Source: Adiantum capillus-veneris
Taxonomy: Eukaryota; Streptophyta; Polypodiopsida; Polypodiales; Pteridaceae
Assembly: GCA_014529385.2 (NCBI GenBank)
Contig: CM043953.1
Location: 83,613,838-83,677,837 of the forward strand
Direction of reading: 5' to 3'
Length of the DNA: 64,000 nt
The position numbers and the translations under genes are program-made. Shown here one piece after another: positions 52,741 to 63,543 of this stretch; the stretch's first letter is position 1; the number at the start of each line of letters is the position of its first letter. The notes under the pieces were generated by a model, which saw only the letters and a list, made by a program, of their open reading frames with translations, was not told the DNA's origin and ran no database searches.

Positions 52741-53330
52741 CACCTTGTTAGCTGCCCCCTTCTCGGTATGCAGTGAGAGCCGCCCTTCGACCTTGTCCCC
52801 TCTTTGTCTGCAGCTCCCAGCAGTTGCTCGTCATGAGATGGCCGCTTTAGACAGCCCCTCCTTTACTTCAACATGGCCAAGCACCTGCGACTTCCGGCCC
52901 AGCAGTGCCATTCTCAAAGCCCACCGTTTTCCTGCTCATGGAACTCGTTTCAGCCCGCCCCCAGCTCTCACATGGTGTGCCTCCTCCTCAAATTCCGTGA
53001 GCCGATGGAGGCCTGCACGAGATCCTTCTCAACATGGCCTCCTTCTCTCATAAGATCCCCTCCTTCGAATTTGGTACCCGCACGGCTGCAACCCCTGCTA
53101 GATATGGCCACCCTCGCCTCCTCGGACTGCGCAGCAAGCTCTCCTTTTTATAGCTCTTGGAAAGTGGGAGCCCCGGGATGGCTCCGCTCGTTGCCTCCTT
53201 CTGCTCCGAGCGGCTTCGAGACTCTCCGGCGGCGGCCCATCCCCTGCACGTGCATGCCAATGCTAGCCATATTCGACAATGGAAAAGTCCTTTCAAGAAC
53301 AAAAGCTTTTTAAAACAAACATTATACTAG
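52741..53330 (+). other. GC-rich block with overlapping ORFs, no recognised gene
   Basis: Base composition is clearly more GC-rich than the surroundings. Overlapping frames of 84-146 codons on both strands (Ser, Pro, Ala, Arg-rich) reflect composition. Possibly the LTR or leader of an unidentified element; compare 61000-62000. Confidence 0.35.
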
Positions 53331-53438
53331 GGGGCCGTGCCCACCTTTTGGACTTCTTTTGAGCCTTCATAAAGCAATTACATTGGCTATAGGGTCACCG
53401 AGCATGCATATGACTCCAATGGCCCTTGGTGGCTCAAC

Positions 53439-53960
53439 TCATCTTGCTGTCTTGCATTGATAACACTCAATCTCTCGAGGTGGCTTATCCGTAGCTTTAC
53501 GTTTCACCGATTTCTTTGGTGGTTTTTGCTTGATATCCAGGTTCACTCTGATGGCCAAATGTTTCCTTGCACAATGATCAAATTGAAGCCCGGAGATGTG
53601 TTGATCCTTAGTTAAACCGGCTCCAACGAGCTCAACTTTCGAAGCTTCCACCCAGATGCACATTAAAGCTTCTTTAACACCATTATTGACATTACAAAAG
53701 TGGTCAACCATAGGGTCGTGAAGTTCTTGGACGCACTGACAGAGGACTATTTGAAATCCATCATCTTTGCCCAACCTCTTTGTTGAGCATACATGCTCAA
53801 CCCAAGATTTTCTAGAAAAGTATGTACACCTGGCGGCAAGAAACCTGTGCAACATGCTGGAAAACTCCAAAAACTTAAAAAAAACATAGTTACATTGTCA
53901 GTTGCTCTGATATCACTCCCTCTGTTGCTTCCACCTACTAGACACTCGAAAACAAAACTC
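53439..53960 (-). pseudogene. Minus-strand coding-like region of unknown function
   Basis: A 143-codon frame (53870-53439) reads CSTKRLGKDDGFQIVLCQCV, EALMCIWVEASKVELVGAGL and TKDQHISGLQFDHCARKHLA, ending with a Lys/Pro-rich basic stretch (KPPKKSVKRKATDKPPRE). It looks translated but has no known domain. A poly-A run near 53880 shifts the frame. GAGTGATATCAGAGC on the minus strand at about 53905-53918 resembles a copia primer site with one mismatch. Confidence 0.35.
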
Positions 53961-55682
53961 ACCCTCGATCAAAGGGAAAGCTTTGAGTCTTCCAACCTAA
54001 AGACTGACTCCCTCCCGAATCAAAGGGGAAGCTCTCAGCTTCCTTACATGAAGTCCAATGCCCTCTTGGGTCAAATGGGAAGCTCTCAGCCTCCCTACTT
54101 GAGGATGGGCTTCCACCTGGATCCCAAAGATATTGCATATCCTCTTGAGGCTTATATCTTGAACATAAAGCCTCAGTACAAGAACATGAGCATACAGACA
54201 AGATGTGCATACAGGTCATATCGTCCATCTGCAACTTGGGCCTAGTAGCTACCACACCACCATAAGACCATTCAAAATTGCCACCCTCCTGTGTAAGAGA
54301 GGCATCTCCTTGATTGAAATCCTCTGCTTCAAGAGTGTTGAGAGAGGTTTCTTGTAGCATTTGGATGATAGATCTCTTGGTCTTCTGACGCTCAAACACC
54401 ACTAAGAGCTTTCATGGCTTTCATCCTGTCAAGAACCTTGTTGACGTACACAGCTTGCGAGGGGTTCATGGGAACATCTAGTTTATCAAAACCCCAATCA
54501 TCATCTGCATCCACCTATTCTCCATCATCTAGCATATCCAATGTCTGGGAAACACTTGTCACATCATCACCACCAAGAGCATTTACCTTCAAGAGACACT
54601 GCAAAGCATATTTCCCTGCAAAGAAGCATACAAAGCCCTTAAAGGTAATAGAGGCATCAGCAGCAGGAAAAAAATCCCTCTGAGCACCTATGACCACTTC
54701 AAGAGGCACGTCCTCATCAATCAAATGATCTAGGTACTCACAAGTAACCTCTTCCAGAATATCGGCATCAAAGGGAGAAGATGTAGGCTCATAATCACCC
54801 TCTTCTGATAAGAGACTATAAAACAAAAACCATATCATCATCTCCATCATCAAAACAACTCCCTACCTGCACCATATCTACACACATGCTGTTTCCTTTC
54901 TTGATGGGCACAGCCTCCCCACCATTGAGCACATTCAAAGCTTTCAAGTCTGCAATGGGAGAGACCAAGTTCTTGTGCAAACCCATGCACTAACACTTCA
55001 TCCTCTTCAGTAGAGATCTCTCCCACCTTGGCCTCGATCTCAATCACCACTTGCTCTTGGATAGTGGACGATTGCCCAATCCCTTGCTCTGGAAGATCTT
55101 TTACCCCCTGGCGAGCCAATCACTCCTCCTCTGATTGCACTGGCTCAACCACCACATCATCAGCTCAGCAAGACAAGACTTTATCCCATACCTTTTTAGA
55201 CCCCAAGTGAGCATCACCATCATGTAGAGGGGAAATCTCCTCGTCCTTGACACATGATGACTCACACTCCAAGGCTGCATCTCCATCAGTTCCCATAGTC
55301 TTTTATCGGAGATAGAACTCCACGTCCACACAACCAACTCTGGAACCTGTTGCACCTCCACATGCTACAGATCATGGTCAGGCTATCCACCCCCTTGAAT
55401 ATTTGGCAAATCAGCTCCTGATACCTCCTTGAAATCTCCCACTAAATTGGGTTACCCATTTTGATGCACACCATCCTCCTCACTGTCTTGCTCTCCTCTA
55501 GTATGTGCTTCATTGAATGCTCTATCTAAAAGCTCACTAGAGATCCAAAAATTCTCCGCAATAATGGAGCTTCTATCACTATGATCAGCCATAGATTCAC
55601 TTGCATATCCGCTACTGGTAGAGTTTGACGACTCTTGACTAACAGAGACCGATGCTTTATTGGTGATTAATCCCGTGAACAT
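53961..55682 (-). pseudogene. Decayed acidic coding region, function unknown
   Basis: Minus-strand frames form a chain with shifts: 55682-55452 (SGYASESMADHSDRSSIIAE, then NFWISSELLDRAFNEA), pieces to 55119, 55119-54850 (IEIEAKVGEISTEEDEVLVH), 54853-54515 (FDADILEEVTCEYLDHLIDE, ADASITFKGFVCFFAGKYAL) and on through VDADDDWGFDKLDVPMNPSQ, AVYVNKVLDRMKAM to 54402-53959, where EAESFPFD recurs three times (an internal repeat also visible in the DNA as GGGAAGCTCTCAGCTTCC-like units). Acidic composition recalls the ORF at 21239-22806 but I see no clear homology. Both could be accessory ORFs of DNA transposons or captured genes. Confidence 0.35.
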
Positions 55683-55696
55683 CCTTCAGGAATTTC

Positions 55697-55800
55697 ATTA
55701 ACGTAATCACAATCGGGTGATTACGTCAATAACTATAGTATTTACACAAAAGAATCACATGATTACGTTAATTGTTAACGTGACTTTGATTATGACCTGC
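55697..55800. repeat. Clustered inverted repeats of TTAACGTAATCAC
   Basis: ACGTAATCAC (55701-55710), loop AATCGG and GTGATTACGT (55717-55726) form a perfect 10-bp stem; related GATTACGTTAATTGTTAACGT follows at 55760-55781. This may be a worn MITE end. Confidence 0.7.
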
Positions 55801-55865
55801 AAAACCCTATGGAGCTGATTAGCCCTCCGGATTTTCCATTTTTCCTTGTGGGGCCCGCCGGGCTT

Positions 55866-55906
55866 TTTCATTTTCCCGACGGGCTCGTCGGGAAAATTAA
55901 ATGAAA
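55866..55906. repeat. Hairpin with 11-bp perfect stem
   Basis: TTTTCCCGACG (55871-55881), loop GGCT, CGTCGGGAAAA (55886-55896), with an outer TTTCA and TGAAA pair. CCGACG words also occur on either side. Confidence 0.85.
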
Positions 55907-56873
55907 TAGCCCGACGAGAGTAATTGTATATAGTAAATAGTGTGCTAACCGCGGTCATTTAGATAGGAAAATCCTTGGGGAGTGTATTCGAGTGTCGGGC
56001 ATAGTCATCTCGTTGTAAATTGACCTAAGGTTACAGAGTCACTCATAGGTCCTTTTTTTGGGCCGAACGTGATTCTTAATTCAGTAACCACTTCTAAAAT
56101 GTTTTAATTCGTTTACCGATATAAAGGTATGAAACTAAAACAACTGAAAACTTGAACAGCCATGCTCATTGCGAAGAAGCCATTGGTCCAAATGAGGGAT
56201 GTAATTGGTTTTAGAAGATAAGCATACGAGTCGATAGTCAAGGGCTGGATGTCCTGTACTAGTGTACTGGGTATATAAAGATCCTTGAAGTCTTGCATTT
56301 GAGTTGATTTACACTTGTCACTCCACAATATAAGAGCTATAATCTTAATTGGGTTAAACTAGCTTTTATATATTGAATTGGTTGCATGGGGGGGCTACAA
56401 TCCTTCACTGGGTACAAGTAGTCCTCAATTGAGTGATTATATTGAAGGTTTATTTGTGTTAGTTCATGCATTTATTTATACAGAGAGTGCATTATGTATT
56501 ACAATAGATTATTAGTGCATGAAATGACCAATCCTAAATTTTATTGCTTTTGTTTATTTTTTATAGCAATTGAAATTAGATGTATCTTATTGTTTGCAAA
56601 TAAAAGTGGACATATAAATAATCATTATAATAATAATTTCATTGAGAAATTCATAGCTTTGTTGTAGTAATAATGCCGTATATAGACTGTATTGCAATGT
56701 GTATGGTATATAGGTGATCGATATGTGGATTGACTAGCATACATTGAAAATCACATAATGTGCATCATGGTTACTCTATATTGAATGCCTTTTACATTTT
56801 AATATATAATGAAAAAAAATGTTTCAAAAATTGAACATCTGGTTCTTTTGTCTTCAGTTTTAATTTAAAAGCA
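55907..56873. other. AT-rich upstream region of the hAT gene
   Basis: No ORF of note. A G7 run is at 56389-56395. If a hAT terminal inverted repeat and promoter exist they should lie here, but I cannot identify them. Confidence 0.4.
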
Positions 56874-58139
56874 ATGGAGCAAAATGTGGGCACAAGTGGT
56901 ACGAAGAAGCCAAAGAATAAAAAAGCTCCTGGCAAAGAGTGGGATTATGCTCACAACGTATGCGACATATATATGGAGTGGCAATGTAAATTTTGTCACA
57001 CAACAAAATCAAGCGGTGCACCACATATTAGGGATCATTATCTGGGTAGCGTTAAAAAGAGTTGTGAGAAATGTGAACATCCTCGAGCACATGCAATTGC
57101 AAAGCATATGAGAGAAGAGCTCGCCAAAAGGGTGGCAAGAGACAACATATATATATCTCTATGACTTCAAGTCAAGAGTTCTCAGAGCCAAATATTAACT
57201 CCGCAGGTTCTATAGTGACGCCAGCTAACCTTGGAGAACAATCTGCACAGGAAAAGGAAATTCCAGGCAGTGTTCCTTTTAAGCGTCACAATGAAGGTGG
57301 ACTAAGTCAAATGCGTCAAAAATCGTTACATCAAAGCTTTCAAGTGCAGTCTCTAGGAGAAGCACAAAATGCACTTGTCAAAGCAATATTCTTTACTGGA
57401 AGTGCTTTGGTCATGGTAGACAACAATCATTGGAAGAGTGCTAGGAAGAAAATTGATGAGTTTGGACCAGGATTTTCATCTCCTTCTTATCACACAATAC
57501 AAAATGTTTTCTTGGACAAATGTTACATCGAAGTCAAAGAGCGTGTTGGCAAAATAATACTTCGGAATATTTCGCTTTTAAGATGTACAATTGTGAATGA
57601 TGGCTGGTCAAATGTTCAAAGCAGACCGCTGATCAATGTAATGCTGGTTTGTCTAAGGGGAGAAACATTTATAAAGGCGATTGATAGTTCTGGTGCAATT
57701 AAAAGTGGCAAATACATTTCTGAGGTCTTGATTAATGTAGTTAAAGAAATTGGTGCTGAACATGTCGTTCGAGTAGTCACGGACAATGCAAAGAATTGTG
57801 AAAATGCCAATAAATTAATAAAGAAGTGCTTTCCACACATTTTTGCCAATGGTTGTAATGCTTACAGCTTAAATTTGGTGAAAGATTGGTACACTAGCGA
57901 AGAAACCACATGGTTCACCAAAATAATTGATACACCGCATCAGGTTGTGAAATTTATCTTGAAACAAAAAAGAGTTCTTGATTTGTATAGGATGCGCATG
58001 TCAGTGATGTTGAAACTTCCTTCTGAAACTCGATTTTGCACACACTTTTATACCTTGGAATCACTTCTCTGTAATAAATGTGCTGTGATTGACACATTCA
58101 ATTGCGCGGCCTTTGATGAATGGCAGCTTGAGCAGAAAG
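56874..58139 (+). pseudogene. hAT superfamily transposase, frameshifted and truncated by a copia LTR
   Basis: The first 96 codons (56874-57164) carry a BED zinc finger: WDYAHNVCDIYMEWQCKFC, then HIRDHYLG and CEKCEHPRAH. The stop TGA at 57162 overlaps the ATG of the next frame (ATGA, 57161), so a single-base shift splits one ancestral ORF. The second frame holds DUF659: KKIDEFGPGFSSPSYHTIQN, IVNDGWSNVQSRPLINVML, ETFIKAIDSSGAIKSGKYIS, VVRVVTDNAKNCENANKLIK and FPHIFANGCNAYSLNLVKDW. The D of NDGWS and VVTDN sit where hAT catalytic acids lie. It should run on to a C-terminal dimerisation domain, but after KVLE at 58139 the frame enters an inserted copia LTR and ends at 58210 with LTR-derived residues. 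The protein would have excised and inserted the element DNA. Confidence 0.85.
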
Positions 58140-58366
58140 TGTTGGAATTAGGGTTGCAGAGAAACCCAAACAGCTTGGAGGAGACAAAGGAAGCTCAAAG
58201 CACACAATAGACAGTGTGATACTTAGGGTGGAATGGAAAGATGGATAGCCCTAGAGTGATGGGCGTATATACAATGCTCTGAGGGAAAAACCTCCTAAAG
58301 AGGGATAAAATACCCCGGTGGTCCTAGTGTGTTCCCACACATCACTACCACATGTATATGGTAACA
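58140..58366 (-). repeat. Copia 3' LTR, 227 bp
   Basis: On the minus strand it begins TGTTACC after a purine tract and ends CCAACA, with TGTT and AACA inverted. Position 58140 is exactly where hAT similarity ends. Confidence 0.75.
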
Positions 58367-58368
58367 AA

Positions 58369-58377
58369 TCCCCCTTG
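58369..58377 (-). promoter_or_regulatory. Polypurine tract of the copia element
   Basis: AAGGGGGA on the minus strand lies two bases before the LTR start. Confidence 0.7.
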
Positions 58378-58441
58378 GAGTGATGCGGTGAATGAGAGCT
58401 GGCACATGAGTAAAGGGACGTGCCATGCCCTGAGGACATGA

Positions 58442-58905
58442 TCAGTCCACAAAGGGGAGTAAGCCCAAAGCTTTGCGGAAAGCTTCAAGCTTCTCACGAG
58501 ACAATGCCTTTGTGAAAAGATTTGCAAGGTTGTCCTGTGTTGGCACATAAGCCAAGCTGATCTCTCCTACTGACAGCCTCTCCCCAACATAGTGGTAATG
58601 CACCTCAATGTGCTTTGTACGAGTATGAAAAACTGGGTTCCTCGCAACTGCCAATGTGCTCTGACTGTCAGTGTAGATAGTGTTGGTAGTGTCCTGTCCA
58701 ACACTCAAATCAGCCATAAGGCGTCTGAGCCATACACACTCAATCGTAGCTCTGAAGACTGCCCTGTACTCAGCCTCACAACTCGAAGTGGCCAAAGTAG
58801 GTTGCTTCTTGCTCAACCATGATATGCATGAACTGCCAAGTATGAAACAAAAACCACTTGTGGACACTCGCGTGTCAAAACAACCAGCCAAATCTGATCA
58901 GGCCT
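58442..58905 (-). pseudogene. Copia RNase H
   Basis: A 150-codon frame reads AGCFDTRVSTSGFCFILGSS, ISWLSKKQPTLATSSCEAEY, then TIYTDSQSTLAVARNP, THIEVHYHYV-like text (KHIEVHYHYVGERL) and DNLANLFTKALSREKLEAFR. Catalytic positions D (FDTR), E (CEAEY) and D (YTDSQ) are present. The domain is near complete and ends properly at 58442. At its N-terminal side the text jumps from NTRPDQI to WLAGCFDTR, so the ARPDI-to-DADWAG connection of about 75 residues is deleted. Confidence 0.9.
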
Positions 58906-59650
58906 CGTGTTGCACATATAAATGAGGCAGCCAACAATAGTTTGGTAAAGAGTGACATCAGCAGGATCGCTAGCATCATGTAGACTCAACTTCAAACCTG
59001 TTTCCATGGGAGTGGCAATAGGTTTGCAATCCTCAAGTCCAAACTTACATAGCAATGTCTCTATGTAACGTTTCTGACACAAGGCAATACCACCATCACA
59101 CTGCTTAAACTGTATACCCAAATAATGATGCAACAGCCCCAAATATTTCATCTTTGAAAGTAGCATTCAAATCAGCCTTAAATTCAGCAAAATGTCTCTC
59201 ATTTGGTCCAGTGATCAGAAAATCATCAAGATAAAGAACCACAACGAGAAGTACATCACCCTCACACTTTACATACAATGTTCTTTCTGTTGGACTGTTA
59301 CGAAAGCCTCGTTTGACCAAATGAGTGTCAGCTTTCTCATACCAAGCATGAGGAGATTGCTTCAACCCATACAAAGCCTTCTTACATCTGCACACTTTTT
59401 CCTCTTGTCCTTTTATGACAAAACCGCGAGGCTCGTTACATAAACTTCCTCAAATATGTCACAGTTCAAGAAAGCAGTAACAATGTCTGATTGATTTACA
59501 TCCCAACCAAAATGAGCTGCCAATGCACATAGAAAACGCACAGTAGTCATACGACAAGTGGGATCAAAAGTCTCTTCATAATCTATGCCTTTTTGCTATG
59601 CACAACCCTTTGCAATTTGTTTCATGAACATGCCAGATGTCCTAGGTAAC
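58900..59650 (-). pseudogene. Copia reverse transcriptase
   Basis: Read from 59650 down: QKGIDYEETFDPTCRMTTVR, FLCALAAHFGWDVNQSDIVT, AFLNCDIFEEVYVT, then KKALYGLKQSPHAWYEKADT, VLLVVVLYLDDFLITGPNER with the catalytic YLDD, and after a frameshift near 59150 LGLLHHYLGIQFKQCDGGIA, IATPMETGLKL and IVGCLIYMCNTRPD. These are all the standard copia RT blocks. A TAG inside the first block, one shift and the loss of the connection make it inactive. Confidence 0.9.
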
Positions 59651-59890
59651 AATATGTGTGTTCTTGTTTGGATTCATTTATCCTAGTAAACATAATGATC
59701 AAATCTCGCGAGACATTGCAAGCTAAGGAAAACCCCATAGACTCATAAACAAATTTACATTACAAATTACAATTTTGAAAATGAACATATTGATAATTGG
59801 ACTACAATCATATTGTCTCTGGCATCAACCAGAAGCCGGGGCCCGGCACTGTAAATGCCATACAAGCTGAAACATAATAATGGAACAGCC
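59640..59890 (-). other. Short unrelated insert or scrambled segment within copia pol
   Basis: Between the linker text EAQNSENWMA and the RT start, where some 50 residues of RT N-terminus are expected, there are about 250 bases with stops and no similarity to the family. Confidence 0.45.
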
Positions 59891-60165
59891 ATCCAATTTT
59901 CTGAATTCTGTGCTTCATCAAAAGACAAAGGCTCCTCAACATCATGTAAGCTAGCTAGACACAGCCAAAGGATAACAATTTGATGCATAAGATGCATGGC
60001 GAGAGCCTAAACGAGTACTGCTAGACAAAGGTGCATCCAATTTACTGTCACGCAAAGTGTGCACCAGCCATTTTGGCATACCTCTAGCCTGCTCATTTTC
60101 AGGCCTTTCCTCATCAAGTACATGATGTACATCTGCATCAGTAATAGGCTAATCTGTAACATTTT
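59891..60165 (-). pseudogene. Copia linker between integrase and RT
   Basis: Minus strand, across frames: GMPKWLVHTLRDSKLDAPLS, SSTRLGSRHASYASN, LHDVEEPLSFDEAQNSENWM. This is the low-conservation region that precedes copia RT. It joins directly to the GAG-pre-integrase domain, so the integrase core with its D-D-E residues has been lost at about 60150. Confidence 0.75.
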
Positions 60166-60492
60166 CAGAAACCCCCATAGGCTGGCCCACAAACATCACT
60201 ATGCACAAGCTGCAACCTGCATGTGGCCCGAACTGAACCATCCTTTGGAAACTTAGAACGCTGCATCTTACCCAAAATATAGCCTTCACAAACATGTTTG
60301 ACAAGTGCTTCAAGAGGTGGCAAAGAAGCAACCATATCAGTCGATTTCTATAAACGCAGCAAACTGCCAAAATTCAGATGACCAAAACGTGCATGCCAAA
60401 GTTTTGCATTTGAAATAGCCCTTGAATCTGCAATAGCATTTGCAAAATTTTATCCACACTTGTCATACAAAGTGAGCTTATACAGCCCATGG
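60166..60492 (-). pseudogene. Copia GAG-pre-integrase zinc domain
   Basis: LYKLTLYDKCG, AISNAKLWHARFGHLNFGSL, MVASLPPLEALVKHVCEGYI and RSKFPKDGSVRATCRLQLVH with SDVCGP follow each other. H-x-x-x-H and C-x-x-C positions are those of the integrase zinc-binding module, with one Cys changed to Tyr (CEGYI in place of CEGCI). Two stops occur. Confidence 0.8.
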
Positions 60493-60999
60493 TGGGATGG
60501 GAAAAATGGAACAACACACTGGACACAAACTCGATGTCTCTCTATAGCCCAGCAGGTATCCAACACCTCAAACCACACAGAAACACGTACACACGCAAAC
60601 TATCTACCAGCCTTCAGCATACAGACCGCCTTCGAGCAAACACGGTTACACACCACATGAGCACTTCAGTACCATAAACTCACCATCAAACTCACATATC
60701 ACGATGTCAATGGATGCATACAACCCCCCAATCCGTAAGTGCACTCTCATCGGGAGACGACACACGTCTCGACCACTCATACAAGTTGTCCGCACAATAT
60801 CTATACCTCCCTCTCTCCTCACCGACACACAATCCCGGAGCCACGGCTACCACGGACATACGGCAACAAACACGCGGCATATAATATTGACAAAAACTCG
60901 ACAAAACAATCACAACGAACTATGTATCACATCAACCCGATCAATAAAAGAATGGCAACTTCGATAATTGCCGACTTCGTAGCATAATGCTTCAGGCAA

Positions 61000-62000
61000 T
61001 GATCCTCTCCTCACTGGCGATCTCATTCCAAGCTTTCCCACAACAGTCCTGCTGGCGGTCCTTCTCCTCACTTTATGCTCTTGGCCTCTCCAAGCACGCC
61101 TCCTCAAGAATCCCTCCCTTTTCTGGCAGTGGCCTCGTTTTCCTCCTGGCTCTCCTTCTGCTGCTCAGTCCCGCCTTCCAAAAACCAACCCCTTGATCTC
61201 CCTAGGCCTGCAGCCTCGCCACCTTTTCCTCAGTGCTCATAGAGGATTTGCATGCCCCAGATGGTGCCCCCTCGTCCTGGCTCCTAGCCCTCCTTCTGGC
61301 CCCCTTTTGCCACTGTCGCCAACTGCCTTTCCTCTGTCGAGGCTTCCCCTCCATTAACCAAGGTCCGCCCCTTCTCCTCTGCATATAACGCTGCCCTGCA
61401 GCCCTCTCCTCATGCACCCGATCCCGGCTCTTGGCCTCCTTGCCCTGGCAGCCTTCCCTTTACTGCACCTAGGGGTTCTCTAGTCCCGACTGCCCCTGGC
61501 TTCGCCCTGACGACCCCAACCTCTGTTATGGACCCGACCCTGGTTGGTGTCCTTGGGCCCCCCGGCTTGGTCGACAGCAGCCCTTGTGGCCTTTTCCTCT
61601 CAGCAAGGCGGTCTCCTGTCTCCCTTCAGCAGCACCAGCATCACCCTTGTACTGCGCTCTCCTCAGAGCCACCACCCTCTAGCAACCCCTGGCCCGCTCT
61701 TTGTAGCTCCTGGCCGTGCCATCCCGCTTCAAGCCACAACTGTCCGCCCTCCTCCTCAACTGGCTGCGCTCCTTCCTCCTTCAATTGGCCGGCCCCTGGC
61801 TCTCCTTCATAGCCTTGTATGACCAGCCCCTTTGTCTCCCTAGGCCTGCAGCCCCGTGCCATCACCTGATCAACCGCGCCATCCCTTACTGCATCTGGCG
61901 GCCCCCCCTCCCAGCTCTCTCTAGATATTGGACTCTCAAGGATGTGGCACCCTTGAGAGTCGTCCAAGTGGCGTGCATGTTGACTTGCTGGGCCGGTTGA
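61000..62000. other. GC-rich core of the insertion, no recognised gene
   Basis: Frames of 69-125 codons on both strands are Pro, Ser, Leu, Ala-rich and without motifs. TCTCCCTAGGCCTGCAGCC occurs at about 61197 and 61836, a partial internal repeat. Confidence 0.45.
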
Positions 62001-62089
62001 GCAGGTCATTTTCGACACTTAGTTTTTTTTCCAACGGCCTTGGTTTGCACAAAAGGCCAATATCCAAAAAGGTGATTAAACACCACCAG

Positions 62090-62155
62090 CGAGGTTTGAA
62101 CTCGGGTACCCGTGGTGAGAGACATGATGCTCAACCACTAGCATAGCCACGGTGG
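62090..62155 (-). mobile_element. SINE or tRNA-like module
   Basis: Minus strand: CTATGCTAGTGGTTGAGC (A-box-like, about 62131-62148) and CCGAGTTCAAACCTCG (B-box-like, 62091-62106), spaced as in tRNA-derived promoters. No anticodon arm is convincing. Confidence 0.35.
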
Positions 62156-63216
62156 TTTGTTTCAAGTTCGTGTTCAAACGGTTATATTGTTTAAAACCGG
62201 GAGGGGGGGGGGGTTAAAACCTTTTTACATGGGGCCGATTGCCGGTGGGCGGACCTCCTTGCCACGTCGGCAGAGAGTCCGATATCTAGGATGAGCCCTC
62301 TCGGCTACCTTCACAAAATTCTAAGGTCCCCCTCCATCGGCCTTCTATCCAACCACTTGATGGCGAGCCCCTCATGCAAGCCCCTGCCGACCTCTCCTGT
62401 TCAACTGCTCCATTTAGTGGCCCCCTCTTGCATGGCTCCACCAGCCGTATAACGAGCCTCCCCCTCCAGTGCATGGGCCACCACACAAATGGCCCTCTCG
62501 CTTTCAGCCGACTCAGACTGCAACTCCTTTTTTTCTTTTTTTAACTCAAAGCTTTTTTTTGACTTAGAGTGCATTGCCGCGAGCAACGCAAGCGGCGACC
62601 GTGTGAAGCTCAACACATCATAATTCGACACAAATGCCAATAATCGATGATTGGAAAACATTTGCTTCGCACTCATAAGAAAATTTGAGATGGCTACCCT
62701 TGACGCCCCATCTGGCACACGCCCTATAATGGTGTCATCGGCAACATGTCGGGCCCCAGCTTTAACCTGACATAGCTATTTCCCAAGCATCCCAAGTGGC
62801 AAGCCGCAAAAGACGAGCTGTAGAATACACTGAGGCTAGGCTTCAAGTATCTGTAAAACATCCCGATGAGTAGAGGCCCAAAATCATGGCCCGACCTGTG
62901 ACGTGCCATATCTCGCATACGCATCCTGGCAATAGAGTGTCGTGTAGACATCCCACACAAAATCCCGTATCACAAACCTGATAGTACCTGCATCCATCAC
63001 TCCTTGTCCCGCTCACAAGCTTGTGATATCAGTCGTTGCTCTTGGCACCTGTGTTTGGACGAAACACTGACATCTATCCACTAGCAAGTGCCCCATCTTG
63101 GTGTACCTGGCCCCTAGCACCATCAAATACTTGCCCAATGTACCTGCCACTTGCCTGCAAACCACCATGTATGGATTTCTTGCACCTCCATAGGTCGATA
63201 CAGGCGAGCTGTACCA

Positions 63217-63543
63217 ATGGCACAAAAGGCCAGATGCAACAATTTTATCACCAAAACTGAGATCATGAACTGTACATCTGTCATCCACAAATTTCACTAC
63301 AAGTCCAAGTCTAGCAAGTGCAGATACAGACAAGAGATTCTTCTTGATCCTAGGTACATAAAGTGCATCAACAAGTGTGAAGGAACTGCCATTTGCAGCA
63401 GTAAGCACAATCTTTCCAACTCCCTGAACTGGGTAAGAGGCATTGTTGGCACAAGTGACTGAATTCCCATGAGGGGCAAACTCGAGAAAGGTAAACAATT
63501 CACGATGTGAGGTAATGTGCTTTGTAGCACCACTGTCAAAATA
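63217..63543 (-). pseudogene. Copia protease
   Basis: After a TAG at 63544-63546 the minus strand reads YFDSGATKHITSHRELFTFL, VTCANNASYPVQGVGKIVLT, DALYVPRIKKNLLSVSALAR and LGLVVKFVDDRCTVHDLSFG, ending VASGLLCH at the insertion. DSGAT is the intact active-site motif of copia proteases, which cleave the Gag-Pol precursor. The stop directly before the domain and the insertion after it disable the gene. Confidence 0.9.

Larger units (their letters stand above)
60493..63216. mobile_element. 2.7-kb unclassified insertion inside the copia element
   Basis: Copia text breaks off at VASGLLCH (63217) and resumes as GLYKLTLYDKCG (60492). The insert begins TGGGATGGG and ends GTACCA, with ATGG on both sides (60489-60492 and 63217-63220), so it has TG...CA ends and a possible 4-bp duplication. 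I see neither paired LTRs nor terminal inverted repeats. It contains a GC-rich core (61000-62000) with ORFs that reflect composition, a G12 run near 62205, a SINE-like module and no recognised coding domain. Confidence 0.55.

Noticed and set aside
52745-53313. 102- and 146-codon plus-strand ORFs
   Set aside because: Overlapping frames in a GC-rich block without motifs; likely composition effect.
53902-53920. Copia primer binding site TGATATCAGAGC on the minus strand
   Set aside because: One mismatch to the usual site, but no LTR end (CA) directly before it and no gag text after it, so kept only as a remark.
58592-58925. 76- and 81-codon plus-strand ORFs
   Set aside because: Antisense shadows of the copia RNase H frame.
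61202-62018. Several Pro/Ser/Gly-rich ORFs on both strands
   Set aside because: GC-rich composition keeps many frames open; no motif and no favoured strand.
62090-62155. A functional tRNA gene
   Set aside because: A- and B-box-like words exist, but acceptor and anticodon stems cannot be drawn convincingly.
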